Assembly: GCF_002813135.1 (NCBI RefSeq)
Contig: NZ_PHTY01000001.1
Location: forward strand, 677,501 to 741,500
From: Ulvibacter sp. MAR_2010_11
GTDB taxonomy: Bacteria; Bacteroidota; Bacteroidia; Flavobacteriales; Flavobacteriaceae
Direction of reading: 5' to 3'
DNA: 64,000 nt
Of the stretch, positions 8,395 through 18,005 are shown one piece after another (the first letter of the stretch is position 1; each line of letters opens with the position of its first letter). The notes beneath the pieces were generated by a model that was not told the DNA's origin, made no database searches, and worked only from the letters and a program-made list of their open reading frames with translations. A program made the translations under genes and the position numbers.

Positions 8395-9408
8395 CTAATT
8401 GTTCTCTTTATAAGCCTGTCGGATAACCTCTTCGGCAGGCTTATTTTGTGGTGTAAATTGATTATTTTCCATACCTCCCACTTCCGGGTGTTGTATAAAC
8501 CATTTCCAAACAAAACCTCCGGCAAACCAGGGCTCATTCCATACTTCTTCAAATAAACCTTTTGTCAAGTTGGTCTGGGCTTCCAGATTTGTTTCATTCA
8601 TATCGCGGTCACTCCTCCAGGGCTCTTTACCGGCATAATCTACGCTACGGTAACCAAATTCGGCAAAAATAATTTTCTTCCTGTGCTTTTCAGCCACCGA
8701 TTTCAACTCCACTTTCCAGGGTTGCCATCCTAATTTTATTGCTTCAAAAGTTGGTGTTTTACTTTCCGAAACCGGAAAATAAGCATCCACTCCAATATAA
8801 TCCAGAGCATCCCAAAAAGGTACTCGTTTGTATTCATCCCAATTTGCGGCGTAGGTGAGTTTTCCGTTATATATAGTTTTTATTTCGACAATAAGTGTTT
8901 GCCAAAATTGAGGTCTGTGAATAATAAATTGCTCCAGCTCGGTCCCGATACAAAATATAGCAACATGAGTCTCCTCTGCCACCTGTGCAAATTCAAGAAT
9001 AAAAGTACGGTATGAGGCTTCCAGCGCTTCCCAATTTTCTTCGGAAGTCATTTTTAAATTCCCGGTAAATTCTCCACGCCATATCCAAATTTGTGGTTTC
9101 AGCATCACCTGAATATTGTTACCATGTAATTTGGTAATGCATTGCTTTACACCTTCCTTGGTTTCACCTAACCACTGACGCTCTGTATTAAAAACAACCT
9201 CGGGATGATCCAGAGTTTTGATAAAACCGAATGGCATCACCGAAGCATAATTTGCATTGAGATTCAATACCGGAACAATATGGTCTTGAGAAACTTCATC
9301 GGGAGAGGCAACAAAACTCACTCCATTTATCTTAGGATCGTCGGGCGACTTTTGGGCACAACCGGTTAAGACAAAAAGACCGTATAAAATAAGGGTGAGG
9401 TTTTTCAT
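8395..9408 (-). CDS. Glycoside hydrolase family 113-like lipoprotein
   Basis: 337 residues with lipobox LTGC (C17) and a TIM-barrel glycosidase domain. The acid/base candidate is E157 in FCIGTELEQF and the nucleophile candidate is E250 in IIFAEFGYRS, the spacing expected for clan GH-A. The GVDAYFPVSE and WSFAGGFVWKWF-type segments are also family-like. GH113 enzymes cleave beta-mannan; here the substrate is unproven. It is convergent with the transferase 2 gene (49 bp between stops). It may belong to the arsenosugar locus or be a separate periplasmic glycosidase. Confidence 0.8.
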   Translation of the reverse strand: MKNLTLILYGLFVLTGCAQKSPDDPKINGVSFVASPDEVSQDHIVPVLNLNANYASVMPFGFIKTLDHPEVVFNTERQWLGETKEGVKQCITKLHGNNIQVMLKPQIWIWRGEFTGNLKMTSEENWEALEASYRTFILEFAQVAEETHVAIFCIGTELEQFIIHRPQFWQTLIVEIKTIYNGKLTYAANWDEYKRVPFWDALDYIGVDAYFPVSESKTPTFEAIKLGWQPWKVELKSVAEKHRKKIIFAEFGYRSVDYAGKEPWRSDRDMNETNLEAQTNLTKGLFEEVWNEPWFAGGFVWKWFIQHPEVGGMENNQFTPQNKPAEEVIRQAYKENN

Positions 9409-9510
9409 AAGAAAATAGTAATTGCTTCCGAAAAATACAATAAATTTTCTTGTGTTGTGCTTCCGCAGCCTGCAGTGTTTGAGGGTTACACCACAGGCGG
9501 GAAGACTTAA

Positions 9511-10227
9511 CTATTTGCTGTTTAAACGCCAGTCGTAGGTGTAGTATGAGAGCTTCGAATTGGGCGATATCTTTTCTTTTCGATAGCTATTCAGAAAATT
9601 GATTTCAGATTTTCCCTCCTTTACAAAGTCTTCCCGGTACCATTTGAATATTTCCGAAACACTCACTTCTCCACCGGTAACCTTTATAAATGAATCGTTA
9701 TTTAAGGCCAAAACTGTTTGTTGTTGTAATTGTTTTTCTAAAACTGAAGGACGATAGGCTTGCGAAATTAGCGGCGGACAGCCTTTGGCGCCGCAGACCA
9801 AAACGAAATGAAATCTGGGTTCATCGAACTTGGCCCGAAGCATCTTGTTTTCAATATCATTAAGCGTAAGGGATTGACCTCCTACATCATACTTTACGGT
9901 ATCAAAAAACCCTTTGGTATCTAACGGAGAATTTGTGGGATAATTACTCAAAACACCCTGTAATACTGCCAGATTATAGGCATTGATCCAAAAGGCTTGG
10001 TATTCGTCTGGCTTGGATATTGAAACCCTGGTGTTTTTTGCAGTGGTAAGTGCTATTTGTAAAGTTTGCGGATTGGAATGAAGTGCTTTGTAATCTACTT
10101 TTCCATTGGCAACATACTTCCCGAAGAGGGCATCGGCTTCGTCAAAAAAAGCTTGGGGAGATTGGGCTGTTACGTTTAAAATTCCCACAAAAAATAATAC
10201 GGGAAGAATACAAAGTTTAGGTATCAT
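9511..10227 (-). CDS. DUF547 domain protein, secreted
   Basis: 238 residues with a cleavable signal peptide ending near NVTAQ and no lipobox. The DUF547 features are FWINAYNLAVLQGVLSNYP, LNDIENKMLRA, EPRFHFVLVCGAKGCPPL and the terminal YTYDWRLN. It is a diverged paralogue of the lipoprotein at 6785..7588, and the retained Cys in VLVCGAKGCPP corresponds to the NCASISCP segment there. It faces the same direction as the GH113-like gene, 102 bp upstream of it. Function unknown. Confidence 0.82.
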   Translation of the reverse strand: MIPKLCILPVLFFVGILNVTAQSPQAFFDEADALFGKYVANGKVDYKALHSNPQTLQIALTTAKNTRVSISKPDEYQAFWINAYNLAVLQGVLSNYPTNSPLDTKGFFDTVKYDVGGQSLTLNDIENKMLRAKFDEPRFHFVLVCGAKGCPPLISQAYRPSVLEKQLQQQTVLALNNDSFIKVTGGEVSVSEIFKWYREDFVKEGKSEINFLNSYRKEKISPNSKLSYYTYDWRLNSK

Positions 10228-10385
10228 GCTTCAGAGTTCGTTCGTCAGTAAGTCGGGCGACCTATTATGTAACTTACAGATTGGATAGATATTTCGTTTT
10301 AAGAAAATTTTATCATTTAAAAAGAGACAATCCCTGTAATGTTAGTAACTTTAGTTGCGACATACACAGCAACCAATTTCAGTTT

Positions 10386-11684
10386 ATGGAACACATCGTC
10401 ATTATTGGCAACGGAATTTCAGGCATTACTGCTGCCCGTCATATTCGAAAGCTTTCCGATAAAAAAATTACGATAATTTCTGCCGAATCCGATCACTTTT
10501 TCTCTCGTACCGCCCTTATGTACATCTACATGGGACATATGCAATATGAACACACCAAACCCTACGAAGATTATTTCTGGAAGAAAAACAGGATTGACCT
10601 GAAACGCGGATTTGTAAAAACCGTTTCTCCCGAAGACAAAGTGCTAACATTATCTGATGGTGAACAAATTAATTTCGACAAACTAATTATCGCGGTAGGT
10701 TCCAAATCGAATATGTTTGGATGGCCGGGACAGGATTTGGACGGTGTGCAAGGATTGTATTCGTTACAGGATTTGGAAGCCTTGGAAAAAAATGCGCCTA
10801 ACAATAAAATATGCGAACGCGCTGTGATAGTAGGCGGTGGACTCATTGGAATTGAATTGGCCGAAATGCTTTCCACACGACAAATTCCGGTGACCTTTCT
10901 GGTTCGGGAAGAGAGTTTTTGGAACGTAGTACTTCCGCAAGGCGAAAGCGAAATGTTGAATCGGCATATAAAAAGTCACCATATAGACCTGAGACTTTCC
11001 ACCAATTTAAAAAAAATCCTTCCTGATAAAAACGGGAGAGCCCGTGCAGTAGTAATTGAAGAAACAGGCGAAGAATTGCCTTGCAACGTTGTGGGTTTAA
11101 CAGCAGGAGTCACTCCCAATGTCGATTTTTTAAAAGACAGCGGAATTGAACTGGGTCGCGGTGTAAAGGTGAATCGTTTTCTGGAAACCAATAAAAAAGA
11201 CATCTACGCCATTGGTGATTGCGCCGAACAACACGAGGCCATCGGCAATCGACGGCCCATCGAAGCAGTTTGGTATACCGGCCGTATGATGGGCGAAGTG
11301 GTCGCCCAAACCATCTGCGGAAATAAACGGGAATACAAACCCGGACATTGGTTTAACAGTGCCAAATTTTTTGACATCGAATACCAAACCTATGGGTGGG
11401 TATTTGCAAAACCAAAAGAATACGAAGCCCATTTTCATTGGAAACACGAGGACGATACCAAATGTATTACCGTAGCTTATCATAAAGAGACCGAAGAATT
11501 TTTAGGTATAAATACCTTCGGAATTAGAATGAAACACGAAGTATTGGACCGATGGCTTTCAGAAAAAAAGTCTATCGATTATATCATAAAACATTTAAAA
11601 GAAGCCAATTTCGATCCGGAGTTTTATTCCGGATTCGAAAAAGAAATACTTTCAACCTATAACAATCAACCCGTAAACGTCTAA
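10386..11684 (+). CDS. FAD-dependent pyridine nucleotide-disulfide-type oxidoreductase
   Basis: 432 residues. FAD-binding IVIIGNGISGITAARHIRK at the N-terminus, a second dinucleotide fold AVIVGGGLIGIELAEML around residue 150, and IYAIGDCAEQH for the FAD ribityl contact. I took the ATG at 10386; a longer reading from 10281 adds an unfolded-looking lead. It is separated by 3 bp from the membrane ferredoxin gene behind it, so the two are very likely co-expressed and may form an electron-transfer pair. The family resembles nitrite/rubredoxin reductase-type flavoproteins; the acceptor is unknown. Confidence 0.87.
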   Translation: MEHIVIIGNGISGITAARHIRKLSDKKITIISAESDHFFSRTALMYIYMGHMQYEHTKPYEDYFWKKNRIDLKRGFVKTVSPEDKVLTLSDGEQINFDKLIIAVGSKSNMFGWPGQDLDGVQGLYSLQDLEALEKNAPNNKICERAVIVGGGLIGIELAEMLSTRQIPVTFLVREESFWNVVLPQGESEMLNRHIKSHHIDLRLSTNLKKILPDKNGRARAVVIEETGEELPCNVVGLTAGVTPNVDFLKDSGIELGRGVKVNRFLETNKKDIYAIGDCAEQHEAIGNRRPIEAVWYTGRMMGEVVAQTICGNKREYKPGHWFNSAKFFDIEYQTYGWVFAKPKEYEAHFHWKHEDDTKCITVAYHKETEEFLGINTFGIRMKHEVLDRWLSEKKSIDYIIKHLKEANFDPEFYSGFEKEILSTYNNQPVNV

Positions 11685-11687
11685 GTT

Positions 11688-13277
11688 ATGAGTACTGTAC
11701 AACGAAATATGTCTCTAACAGGCGAACCTCCCAAATCGATTAATACGCAGCAAAAACTGGCTACATTTCTGGGTGTCTTCGGACTTTTCCTTTTAGTGCT
11801 GGCTGCTGTCAATCTCAATTTTCCCAACAAAGGGGTGTGGTTAGGGATTGCTCTAATTTCTATTCTCGGCGGAGTGGTCTGGTTTGCCAAAGGTGCTTAC
11901 CAAAATAAGCAGGAGGGTATTAAAAATGATGGGGTTTGGTTTAAATCCATTACCAGTCGCGGGTATTTGGCCTGGATTACAGGAATTTCGCTTACCGGTT
12001 TTTATATTGTTTTGTACTTCTTCCCGCAGTTTTTGGGATTGGTGCAGGAAGGTGACAACAAGGGGCTTATTGCCTTCTTCGACCCGTTGAGCAAGCTATT
12101 GAGCGGCAATCCTGCGAGTCAGTGGTTTGTGTACGGAACCTTATATACCATTGCAATTCTTTCCTTCGGAACAAAATTTATATGGAAATATCGGCATAAC
12201 CGATACGAACGTATCAGAACAATAAGTGTGATGTTTTTCCAAACCGCATTCGCCTTTTTGATCCCGGAATTTATGGCGCGGTTAAATTCGGACACCTTTT
12301 CACTACCCTATTACGATCTAAAAAATATCTGGCCGCTCAATTATTACAATTTCGAGCAGTACCGGGTAGACAGTTTTATTTCGGCAGGCGATGTGGGACT
12401 GGCCTTGTTGCTCTTCGGAATTGCCTCCATCTTTATAATTACCCCGATCCTAACCTATAAGTACGGCAAACGCTGGTACTGCAGCTGGGTGTGCGGCTGT
12501 GGCGGTCTTGCCGAAACTGCCGGAGATCCCTTTAGACATTTGAGCGATAAAAGTATGAACGCCTGGAAAATTGAACGTTGGGTGGTGCATAGTGTCTTGG
12601 TTTTTGTAGTGGTAATGACCACAGCAGTAGTACACTCCTATTTGGGTGATGATGCCTCAAAATACTGGCTCACAAAAGATGTGTTTTTAATTGGCGTTGG
12701 CGTATTTCTTACACTGCTTTTCGCCGCAATATGGTTTTTTAAACGTAAGGAACTGGAAAAAGATGCCCGTTACGGAGCCTTCGGATATCTGGTGATTGTA
12801 CTGGTGTTAATCGGGATGCATTTTACAGCCGGAAAAACATTGTTCCTCTTTGAAGCTGAAACGCTACGACAGTCGTATGGTTTTCTTATAGGCGCTATTT
12901 TTAGCGGTGTCATTGGTACGGGGTTTTATCCTATTTTCGGGAACAGAGTTTGGTGCCGCTTTGGTTGTCCTATGGCAGCAATTCTGGGATTGCAGCAACG
13001 TTTGTTCTCTAAATTCAGAATTACAACCAACGGCGGACAATGTATTTCCTGCGGCAATTGTTCAACCTATTGTGAAATGGGGATCGACGTGCGGGCGTAT
13101 GCTCAAAAAGGCGAGAATATTGTTCGCGCCAGCTGTGTAGGCTGTGGAATTTGTTCGGCTGTATGTCCCAGAGGGGTTTTAAAACTGGAAAACGGGCCGC
13201 TTGCTAACAGAATCGAGGGCAATGAAATCTTATTGGGCAACGATGTAGATTTGATGCAATACGTGAACAATCGTTAG
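11688..13277 (+). CDS. Membrane-bound polyferredoxin (NapH/CcoG-like 4Fe-4S protein)
   Basis: 529 residues with about eight membrane helices and four cysteine clusters. CSWVCGCGG (near 264) and WCRFGCP (near 424) are the membrane-side motifs typical of NapH/NosR/CcoG-type proteins, followed by two ferredoxin 4Fe-4S motifs, CISCGNCSTYCEMG and CVGCGICSAVCPRG. It should carry electrons across or along the inner membrane. Partner choice is suggested by the flavoprotein gene 3 bp upstream. Whether the pair serves the arsenosugar locus is inference. Confidence 0.87.
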   Translation: MSTVQRNMSLTGEPPKSINTQQKLATFLGVFGLFLLVLAAVNLNFPNKGVWLGIALISILGGVVWFAKGAYQNKQEGIKNDGVWFKSITSRGYLAWITGISLTGFYIVLYFFPQFLGLVQEGDNKGLIAFFDPLSKLLSGNPASQWFVYGTLYTIAILSFGTKFIWKYRHNRYERIRTISVMFFQTAFAFLIPEFMARLNSDTFSLPYYDLKNIWPLNYYNFEQYRVDSFISAGDVGLALLLFGIASIFIITPILTYKYGKRWYCSWVCGCGGLAETAGDPFRHLSDKSMNAWKIERWVVHSVLVFVVVMTTAVVHSYLGDDASKYWLTKDVFLIGVGVFLTLLFAAIWFFKRKELEKDARYGAFGYLVIVLVLIGMHFTAGKTLFLFEAETLRQSYGFLIGAIFSGVIGTGFYPIFGNRVWCRFGCPMAAILGLQQRLFSKFRITTNGGQCISCGNCSTYCEMGIDVRAYAQKGENIVRASCVGCGICSAVCPRGVLKLENGPLANRIEGNEILLGNDVDLMQYVNNR

Positions 13278-13433
13278 ATGATAGCTTTTTTAAAAGTTCA
13301 GCTGACTATAAAATTAGTTGCACAGAAAAGTACTGTCGTTACCTATTTCAATAATTTTAGTTAGTAATTAAATATACCTTCGTCTAAAGTCTTGTTGTAA
13401 ATTTTTCTGAAATTTGCATCACGAAATACATTC

Positions 13434-14129
13434 ATGAAGCACCTTATTAAAGTCATCATCCCGGCACACAATGAAGCAGATTCTATTGCAAAGGTAATCC
13501 GGGACATTCCCACCTTGGTTTCTGAAATAATTGTGGTAGATAACAACTCAACGGACCGTACAGCCGAGGTTGCTCAAAGCGCAGGAGCTACCGTGCTTTC
13601 CGAAGTGGAAAAAGGCTATGGACTAGCCTGTTTGAAAGGCATGGAATACATTTCGAAACAACAAATTACACCCGATATCATTGTTTTTTTGGATGGGGAT
13701 TATAGCGATTACCCCGAAGAACTTACTAAAATTATAGCCCCGATAATCGAAGACGACTTGGACTTTGTTGTTGGAGCGCGTGTAAAAGAATTACGTGAAA
13801 AAGGTTCCATGACTTTTCCTCAGCGCTTTGGAAACAGCTTGGCCACTACCCTAATGAAATGGTTCTTTGGTTCTGAATTTACTGATCTCGGTCCGTTTAG
13901 AGCCATAAAATACAAGAAGTTAGAGGCTTTGGGGATGGTCGACAAGACTTATGGCTGGACAGTTGAGATGCAATTAAAGGTATTACAACGAAAATACACC
14001 TATATTGAGGTTCCTGTCCATTACAGAAACCGAATTGGAGTGTCAAAAGTTTCGGGAACCGTAAAAGGTGCTATCTTTGCGGGCATTAAAATTCTGGGTT
14101 GGATTTTTAAATACAGCATTAAAAAATGA
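13434..14129 (+). CDS. GT2 glycosyltransferase, dolichol-phosphate mannosyltransferase-like
   Basis: 231 residues: VIIPAHNEADSIAKVI at the start, VVDNNSTDRT, and FLDGDYSDYP as the DxD metal site. There are no C-terminal membrane helices, so it is a soluble or peripheral DPM1-like enzyme that probably loads a sugar onto polyprenyl phosphate. Its stop overlaps the next start (ATGA), so it is translationally coupled to the membrane glycosyltransferase at 14126, which is a plausible pathway partner. Confidence 0.87.
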   Translation: MKHLIKVIIPAHNEADSIAKVIRDIPTLVSEIIVVDNNSTDRTAEVAQSAGATVLSEVEKGYGLACLKGMEYISKQQITPDIIVFLDGDYSDYPEELTKIIAPIIEDDLDFVVGARVKELREKGSMTFPQRFGNSLATTLMKWFFGSEFTDLGPFRAIKYKKLEALGMVDKTYGWTVEMQLKVLQRKYTYIEVPVHYRNRIGVSKVSGTVKGAIFAGIKILGWIFKYSIKK

Positions 14130-15619
14130 TACTTGAAACACTTGTAATTACGGTTTATTCAATTGCATTACTGCTTATCTTCATGTATGCATTGGCACAG
14201 CTTAATTTGCTGTTCAATTACCTTAGTGCGCGTAGAAAATGTGAAAAAAACTGTGAGAAATTCGATTTCGAAAATTCAGATGAAATTCCGTTGGTGACCA
14301 TTCAGCTTCCTGTGTATAACGAAATGTATGTGATGGAGCGTTTGCTGAAAAACATTTCAGCATTGGAATACCCCAAAGATAAATTAGAGATTCAGGTGCT
14401 GGACGATTCCACCGATGAATCTTTTGAAACTACCGCCCTTCAGATAGAAAAATTACAAGCCACCGGACTCGATATTCAGCATGTAACCAGAGCGAATAGA
14501 GCGGGCTATAAAGCCGGTGCCCTAAAAGAGGGTTTAAAAACAGCTAAGGGAGAGTTTATAGCGATTTTTGACGCAGATTTCCTTCCGAAGCCCAACTGGT
14601 TAAAACGTACCATTCCCTATTTTAAAGACGCCGAAATTGGCGTAGTACAAACACGCTGGGGACATTTAAATCGCAATTATTCTATCCTAACCCGTGTACA
14701 AGCCTTTGCATTAGATGCTCACTTTACCTTGGAACAGGTTGGAAGAAACAGTAAGGGACATTTTATAAATTTTAACGGTACCGCAGGAGTTTGGCGACGT
14801 GCATGTATCCTCGATGCAGGAAACTGGGAAGGTGATACCCTTACCGAAGATTTGGACTTGAGTTACCGCGCACAACTTAAAAACTGGAAATTTAAGTACC
14901 TGGAAGAAGTTGAAACTCCGGCCGAACTGCCCGTAGTAATTAGTGCAGCACGCTCGCAACAATTTCGATGGAACAAAGGAGGGGCGGAAAACTTTCAGAA
15001 AATGGCAGGACGTGTAATTAAAAGTAACGACATGCCCTTTAAGACCAAAGTTCACAGTATTTTGCATCTGCTCAACAGTACGATGTTTCTCAACATTCTT
15101 ATTGTGGCCATTTTAAGCATCCCCATGTTGTACATTAAAAACGAATACGAACATTTAAAAATGTACTTTTTTGTGATGAGTTTCTTTGTAATTAGCACCC
15201 TCATATTCTTTATATGCTACTGGTTTATGTACAAAAATATGTATGGCAGCGGATTTAAAAGTTTTATAAAATATATGGGAATGTTCATTACCTTCTTTTC
15301 TATTGCGATGGGCTTTTCGTTACATAATTCGGTTGCCGTACTCGAAGGACATATGGGTAAGAAAAGTGAATTTATACGTACCCCTAAATTCAACATCAAC
15401 AGTTTAAAAGATAGTTGGAAGGGTAATAAATACCTAAAGAAGAACATTTCGCCTAACGTAATTCTTGAAGGTGCACTAATGCTTTATTTCGCCTTTGGGA
15501 TGTATTCGGCCTTTGTAGTTGGGGATCAGGGTGGTGATTTCGGACTCTTTCCGTTTCACCTGATGCTCTTTTTAGGCTTTGGCTATGTGTTTTTTAAGAG
15601 TTTGGTGAGTAAGGTTTAA
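14126..15619 (+). CDS. Membrane GT2 glycosyltransferase, cellulose synthase-like
   Basis: 497 residues. One N-terminal helix, a cytosolic GT2 domain (VTIQLPVYNE, VLDDSTD, FDADFLPKPNW, EDLDLSYRA, and QQFRWNKGG as the QxxRW motif) and several C-terminal helices. The order matches processive or glucomannan/ceramide glucosyltransferase-like enzymes. It is coupled by a 4-base overlap to the DPM1-like gene. Its stop overlaps the M28 peptidase stop on the other strand by 4 bases. The product polymer or lipid is unknown. Confidence 0.87.
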   Translation: MILETLVITVYSIALLLIFMYALAQLNLLFNYLSARRKCEKNCEKFDFENSDEIPLVTIQLPVYNEMYVMERLLKNISALEYPKDKLEIQVLDDSTDESFETTALQIEKLQATGLDIQHVTRANRAGYKAGALKEGLKTAKGEFIAIFDADFLPKPNWLKRTIPYFKDAEIGVVQTRWGHLNRNYSILTRVQAFALDAHFTLEQVGRNSKGHFINFNGTAGVWRRACILDAGNWEGDTLTEDLDLSYRAQLKNWKFKYLEEVETPAELPVVISAARSQQFRWNKGGAENFQKMAGRVIKSNDMPFKTKVHSILHLLNSTMFLNILIVAILSIPMLYIKNEYEHLKMYFFVMSFFVISTLIFFICYWFMYKNMYGSGFKSFIKYMGMFITFFSIAMGFSLHNSVAVLEGHMGKKSEFIRTPKFNINSLKDSWKGNKYLKKNISPNVILEGALMLYFAFGMYSAFVVGDQGGDFGLFPFHLMLFLGFGYVFFKSLVSKV

Positions 15620-16842
15620 AAGGTAATTGCTACCTCCAGTATCTCATTGCCTCTTTTTACTTTAACCGAAGCTGTTTGTCCTTTCTCAAACAGGGATAGC
15701 GACTTCATATAGCTCATCATGTCGGTCACTTCGTGTTCACCCATTTTTACAACAACATCCCCTTTTTGCAATCCCGCTTTTTGAGCCGGTTTGTCTTCAC
15801 TTACACCGTCAATTCGCATTCCTTTTCCGGTGAAGAGATAGTCGGGCACAACTCCCAAGGTCACTTTAAAATCGGGAACCGTTTCACTTTCGTTCTTTGT
15901 TTTTCTGAAGGCTAACTTGCCATTATCGTTTAAGTCGGTAATAATTCTGAAAATATAATCTGAAATCTTTTCCATTCCTTCATAATTCAGTTTTTCGGCA
16001 TCGTCACCCGGTTTGTGGTAATCGCTATGTTGTCCGGTAAAGAAATGCAATACCGGAATATCCGAAACATAAAATGAAGTATGATCACTGGGGCCTATTC
16101 CGCTTTCGTGTTCGGCGATGGTAAGTCCTTCATTATTGGCAAACAAGGCTTGTTTAAAAACCGGGGAGGTCCCCACTCCATGTACGGCCAGAGTGTTTTC
16201 TGAATTCAAACGGCCCACCATGTCCATATTTATCATATAAGAAACCCGTTTCAAGTCGATGGTCGGATTTTTTACGAAATAATTGGATCCTAACAAGCCC
16301 ATTTCCTCTCCGGAAAAGGCAATGAAAAGGTAATTGTGTTGTGCATCTTTTTGTTGCTGTAGTCTTTCAGCCAGATGCAAGAGTATCGCCACACCACTCG
16401 CATTATCATCGGCTCCATTGTGAATTGCTTCGCCTTCTCTATATAATGAACCGGCACCTCCCATTCCTAAATGATCGTAATGCGCACCAATAACTACAGT
16501 AGTTGTCGCTTTATTATCTATCCAACCCACCAGATTCATTCCTTGCGCAAGCGTATCTACAACGCTATCGACGACCTCAGCCTGTTTATGAGGGTCGGAA
16601 CTCGGTTTAAAGGAAAAGGTTTGATAAAATCCCTGTGTACCTTTGGGTGTTAATTGTAAATCTTTAAATCGCTTAGCGATGTACTCGGCTGCAAGCCTCT
16701 CTCCTAAAGTCCCTGTTTCTCTCCCCTCCAGACTGTCTGAAGCTAAAATAGTTACGTCTTCTTCCATGGAAACAGAGTCCACGACCACTTTATTACATGA
16801 AAAAAATATGGAGATAAGAATTACTATAAAAAATGCGCGCAT
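15616..16842 (-). CDS. M28-family zinc aminopeptidase with PDZ domain, lipoprotein
   Basis: 408 residues from the ATG at 16842 (a start 18 bp upstream is possible). Lipobox-like IFFSC near residue 16. The peptidase domain shows the metal ligands in GAHYDHLG, NGADDNASG, SGEEMGLLG, INMDMVGR and a late His in DHTSFY. A C-terminal PDZ domain (GVSEDKPAQKAGLQKGDVV) follows at about 310-400. It should act in the periplasm on peptides. It shares a very short divergent promoter region with the TolB-like gene at 16875. Confidence 0.9.
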   Translation of the reverse strand: MRAFFIVILISIFFSCNKVVVDSVSMEEDVTILASDSLEGRETGTLGERLAAEYIAKRFKDLQLTPKGTQGFYQTFSFKPSSDPHKQAEVVDSVVDTLAQGMNLVGWIDNKATTTVVIGAHYDHLGMGGAGSLYREGEAIHNGADDNASGVAILLHLAERLQQQKDAQHNYLFIAFSGEEMGLLGSNYFVKNPTIDLKRVSYMINMDMVGRLNSENTLAVHGVGTSPVFKQALFANNEGLTIAEHESGIGPSDHTSFYVSDIPVLHFFTGQHSDYHKPGDDAEKLNYEGMEKISDYIFRIITDLNDNGKLAFRKTKNESETVPDFKVTLGVVPDYLFTGKGMRIDGVSEDKPAQKAGLQKGDVVVKMGEHEVTDMMSYMKSLSLFEKGQTASVKVKRGNEILEVAITF

Positions 16843-16845
16843 ATT

Positions 16846-16867
16846 GTTACTTTTGCACAAAAGTAAC
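16846..16867. promoter_or_regulatory. Symmetrical divergent promoter: inverted repeat holding two opposed -7 boxes
   Basis: The 32-bp gap between two divergent start codons contains arms GTTACTTTTG (16846-16855) and CAAAAGTAAC (16858-16867) around a CA centre. Each arm holds TACTTTTG, a perfect match to the Bacteroidota TAnnTTTG -7 box, one on each strand. Transcripts would start about 10 bases before either start codon. I see no clear -33 TTTG on either side, so strength may depend on the palindrome or on a regulator. Confidence 0.6.
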
Positions 16868-16874
16868 GCTTAAT

Positions 16875-17996
16875 ATGAAAAACCTAGTATGTATTGCCAT
16901 CTTGGCTGTGTTAATTTCTTGTAAAAACACTTCTGAAAACAATCAGGAAATCAATAAATCTGACGAAAACACTACATCCGAAACTATTACCATATCTCAA
17001 GATTCTCTCATCTATCCTGAAGAAAAGCATTTTAAAAACATGAGGCAGGTCACTTTTGGAGGTGATAATGCCGAAGCCTATTGGAGTTTCGACGACAAGC
17101 AATTGGTGTTTCAGTCCAACAACAAAGCCTGGGGCTTGGAATGCGACCAAATGTTTGTCATGAATGCAACCGACAATTTTAAAGACACGCAGCCCTCCAT
17201 GATTTCAACCGGGAAAGGACGAACCACCTGTGCGTATTTTTTACCGGATAACAAGCATTTTGTCTACGCATCAACACATTTGGTTGATACAAACTGCCCC
17301 GAAGTCCCGCTTCGGAAAAACGGTAAATACGTATGGCCGGTATACGATTCGTTCGACATATTTGTAGCCGATTTACAAGGAAATATTACAGCACAACTCA
17401 CTAATGAACCCGGGTATGATGCCGAAGCAACCGTTTCACCCAAAGGCGACAAAATTGTGTTTACCTCCACTAGAAGTGGCGATTTGGAATTGTACACCAT
17501 GAATATAGACGGAAGTGATGTTAAACAAATTACAAACGAATTAGGATACGACGGGGGTGCCTTCTTTTCGCCCGACGGAAGTCAATTGATTTTCCGTTCA
17601 TCGCGTCCAAAAACCGAAGCCGAAATTGCAGACTATAAAAATATGCTGGCTCAGGGGCTGGTGCAACCCACCGAAATGGAATTGTACATTTGTAACGCAG
17701 ATGGTTCCAATCTAAGACAACTTACCAATTTGGGGAATGCAAACTGGAGTCCGTTTTTTCATCCTAGCGGAAAGAAAATCCTGTTCTCCAGTAATTTTGA
17801 AGCCGAAAGAGGTTTTCCCTTTAATTTGTACATGATCGATGTGGACGGTAAAAATCTGGAACGTATTACCCACGGTGAAACCTTCGATGCCTTCCCGGTA
17901 TTTTCCAACGATGGAAAGTATTTGGTGTTCTCGTCTAACAGAAATAACGGTGGCGGGCGTGACACCAACCTATTTATCGCCGAATGGCAGGACTAA
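16875..17996 (+). CDS. TolB-like WD40/PD40 beta-propeller lipoprotein
   Basis: 373 residues, lipobox LISC near residue 13, then a propeller of PD40 repeats with the typical SPDG-type turns: ATVSPKGDKIVFTSTRSGD, AFFSPDGSQLIFRSSR, FFHPSGKKILFSSNFE and VFSNDGKYLVFSSNRN. The family acts as a periplasmic protein-binding platform; related proteins bind or process peptides or act with Tol. It is 9 bp upstream of a membrane glycosyltransferase gene, and divergent from the M28 peptidase, with which it shares a promoter region. Confidence 0.87.
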   Translation: MKNLVCIAILAVLISCKNTSENNQEINKSDENTTSETITISQDSLIYPEEKHFKNMRQVTFGGDNAEAYWSFDDKQLVFQSNNKAWGLECDQMFVMNATDNFKDTQPSMISTGKGRTTCAYFLPDNKHFVYASTHLVDTNCPEVPLRKNGKYVWPVYDSFDIFVADLQGNITAQLTNEPGYDAEATVSPKGDKIVFTSTRSGDLELYTMNIDGSDVKQITNELGYDGGAFFSPDGSQLIFRSSRPKTEAEIADYKNMLAQGLVQPTEMELYICNADGSNLRQLTNLGNANWSPFFHPSGKKILFSSNFEAERGFPFNLYMIDVDGKNLERITHGETFDAFPVFSNDGKYLVFSSNRNNGGGRDTNLFIAEWQD

Positions 17997-18005
17997 CTTA
18001 AAAGC

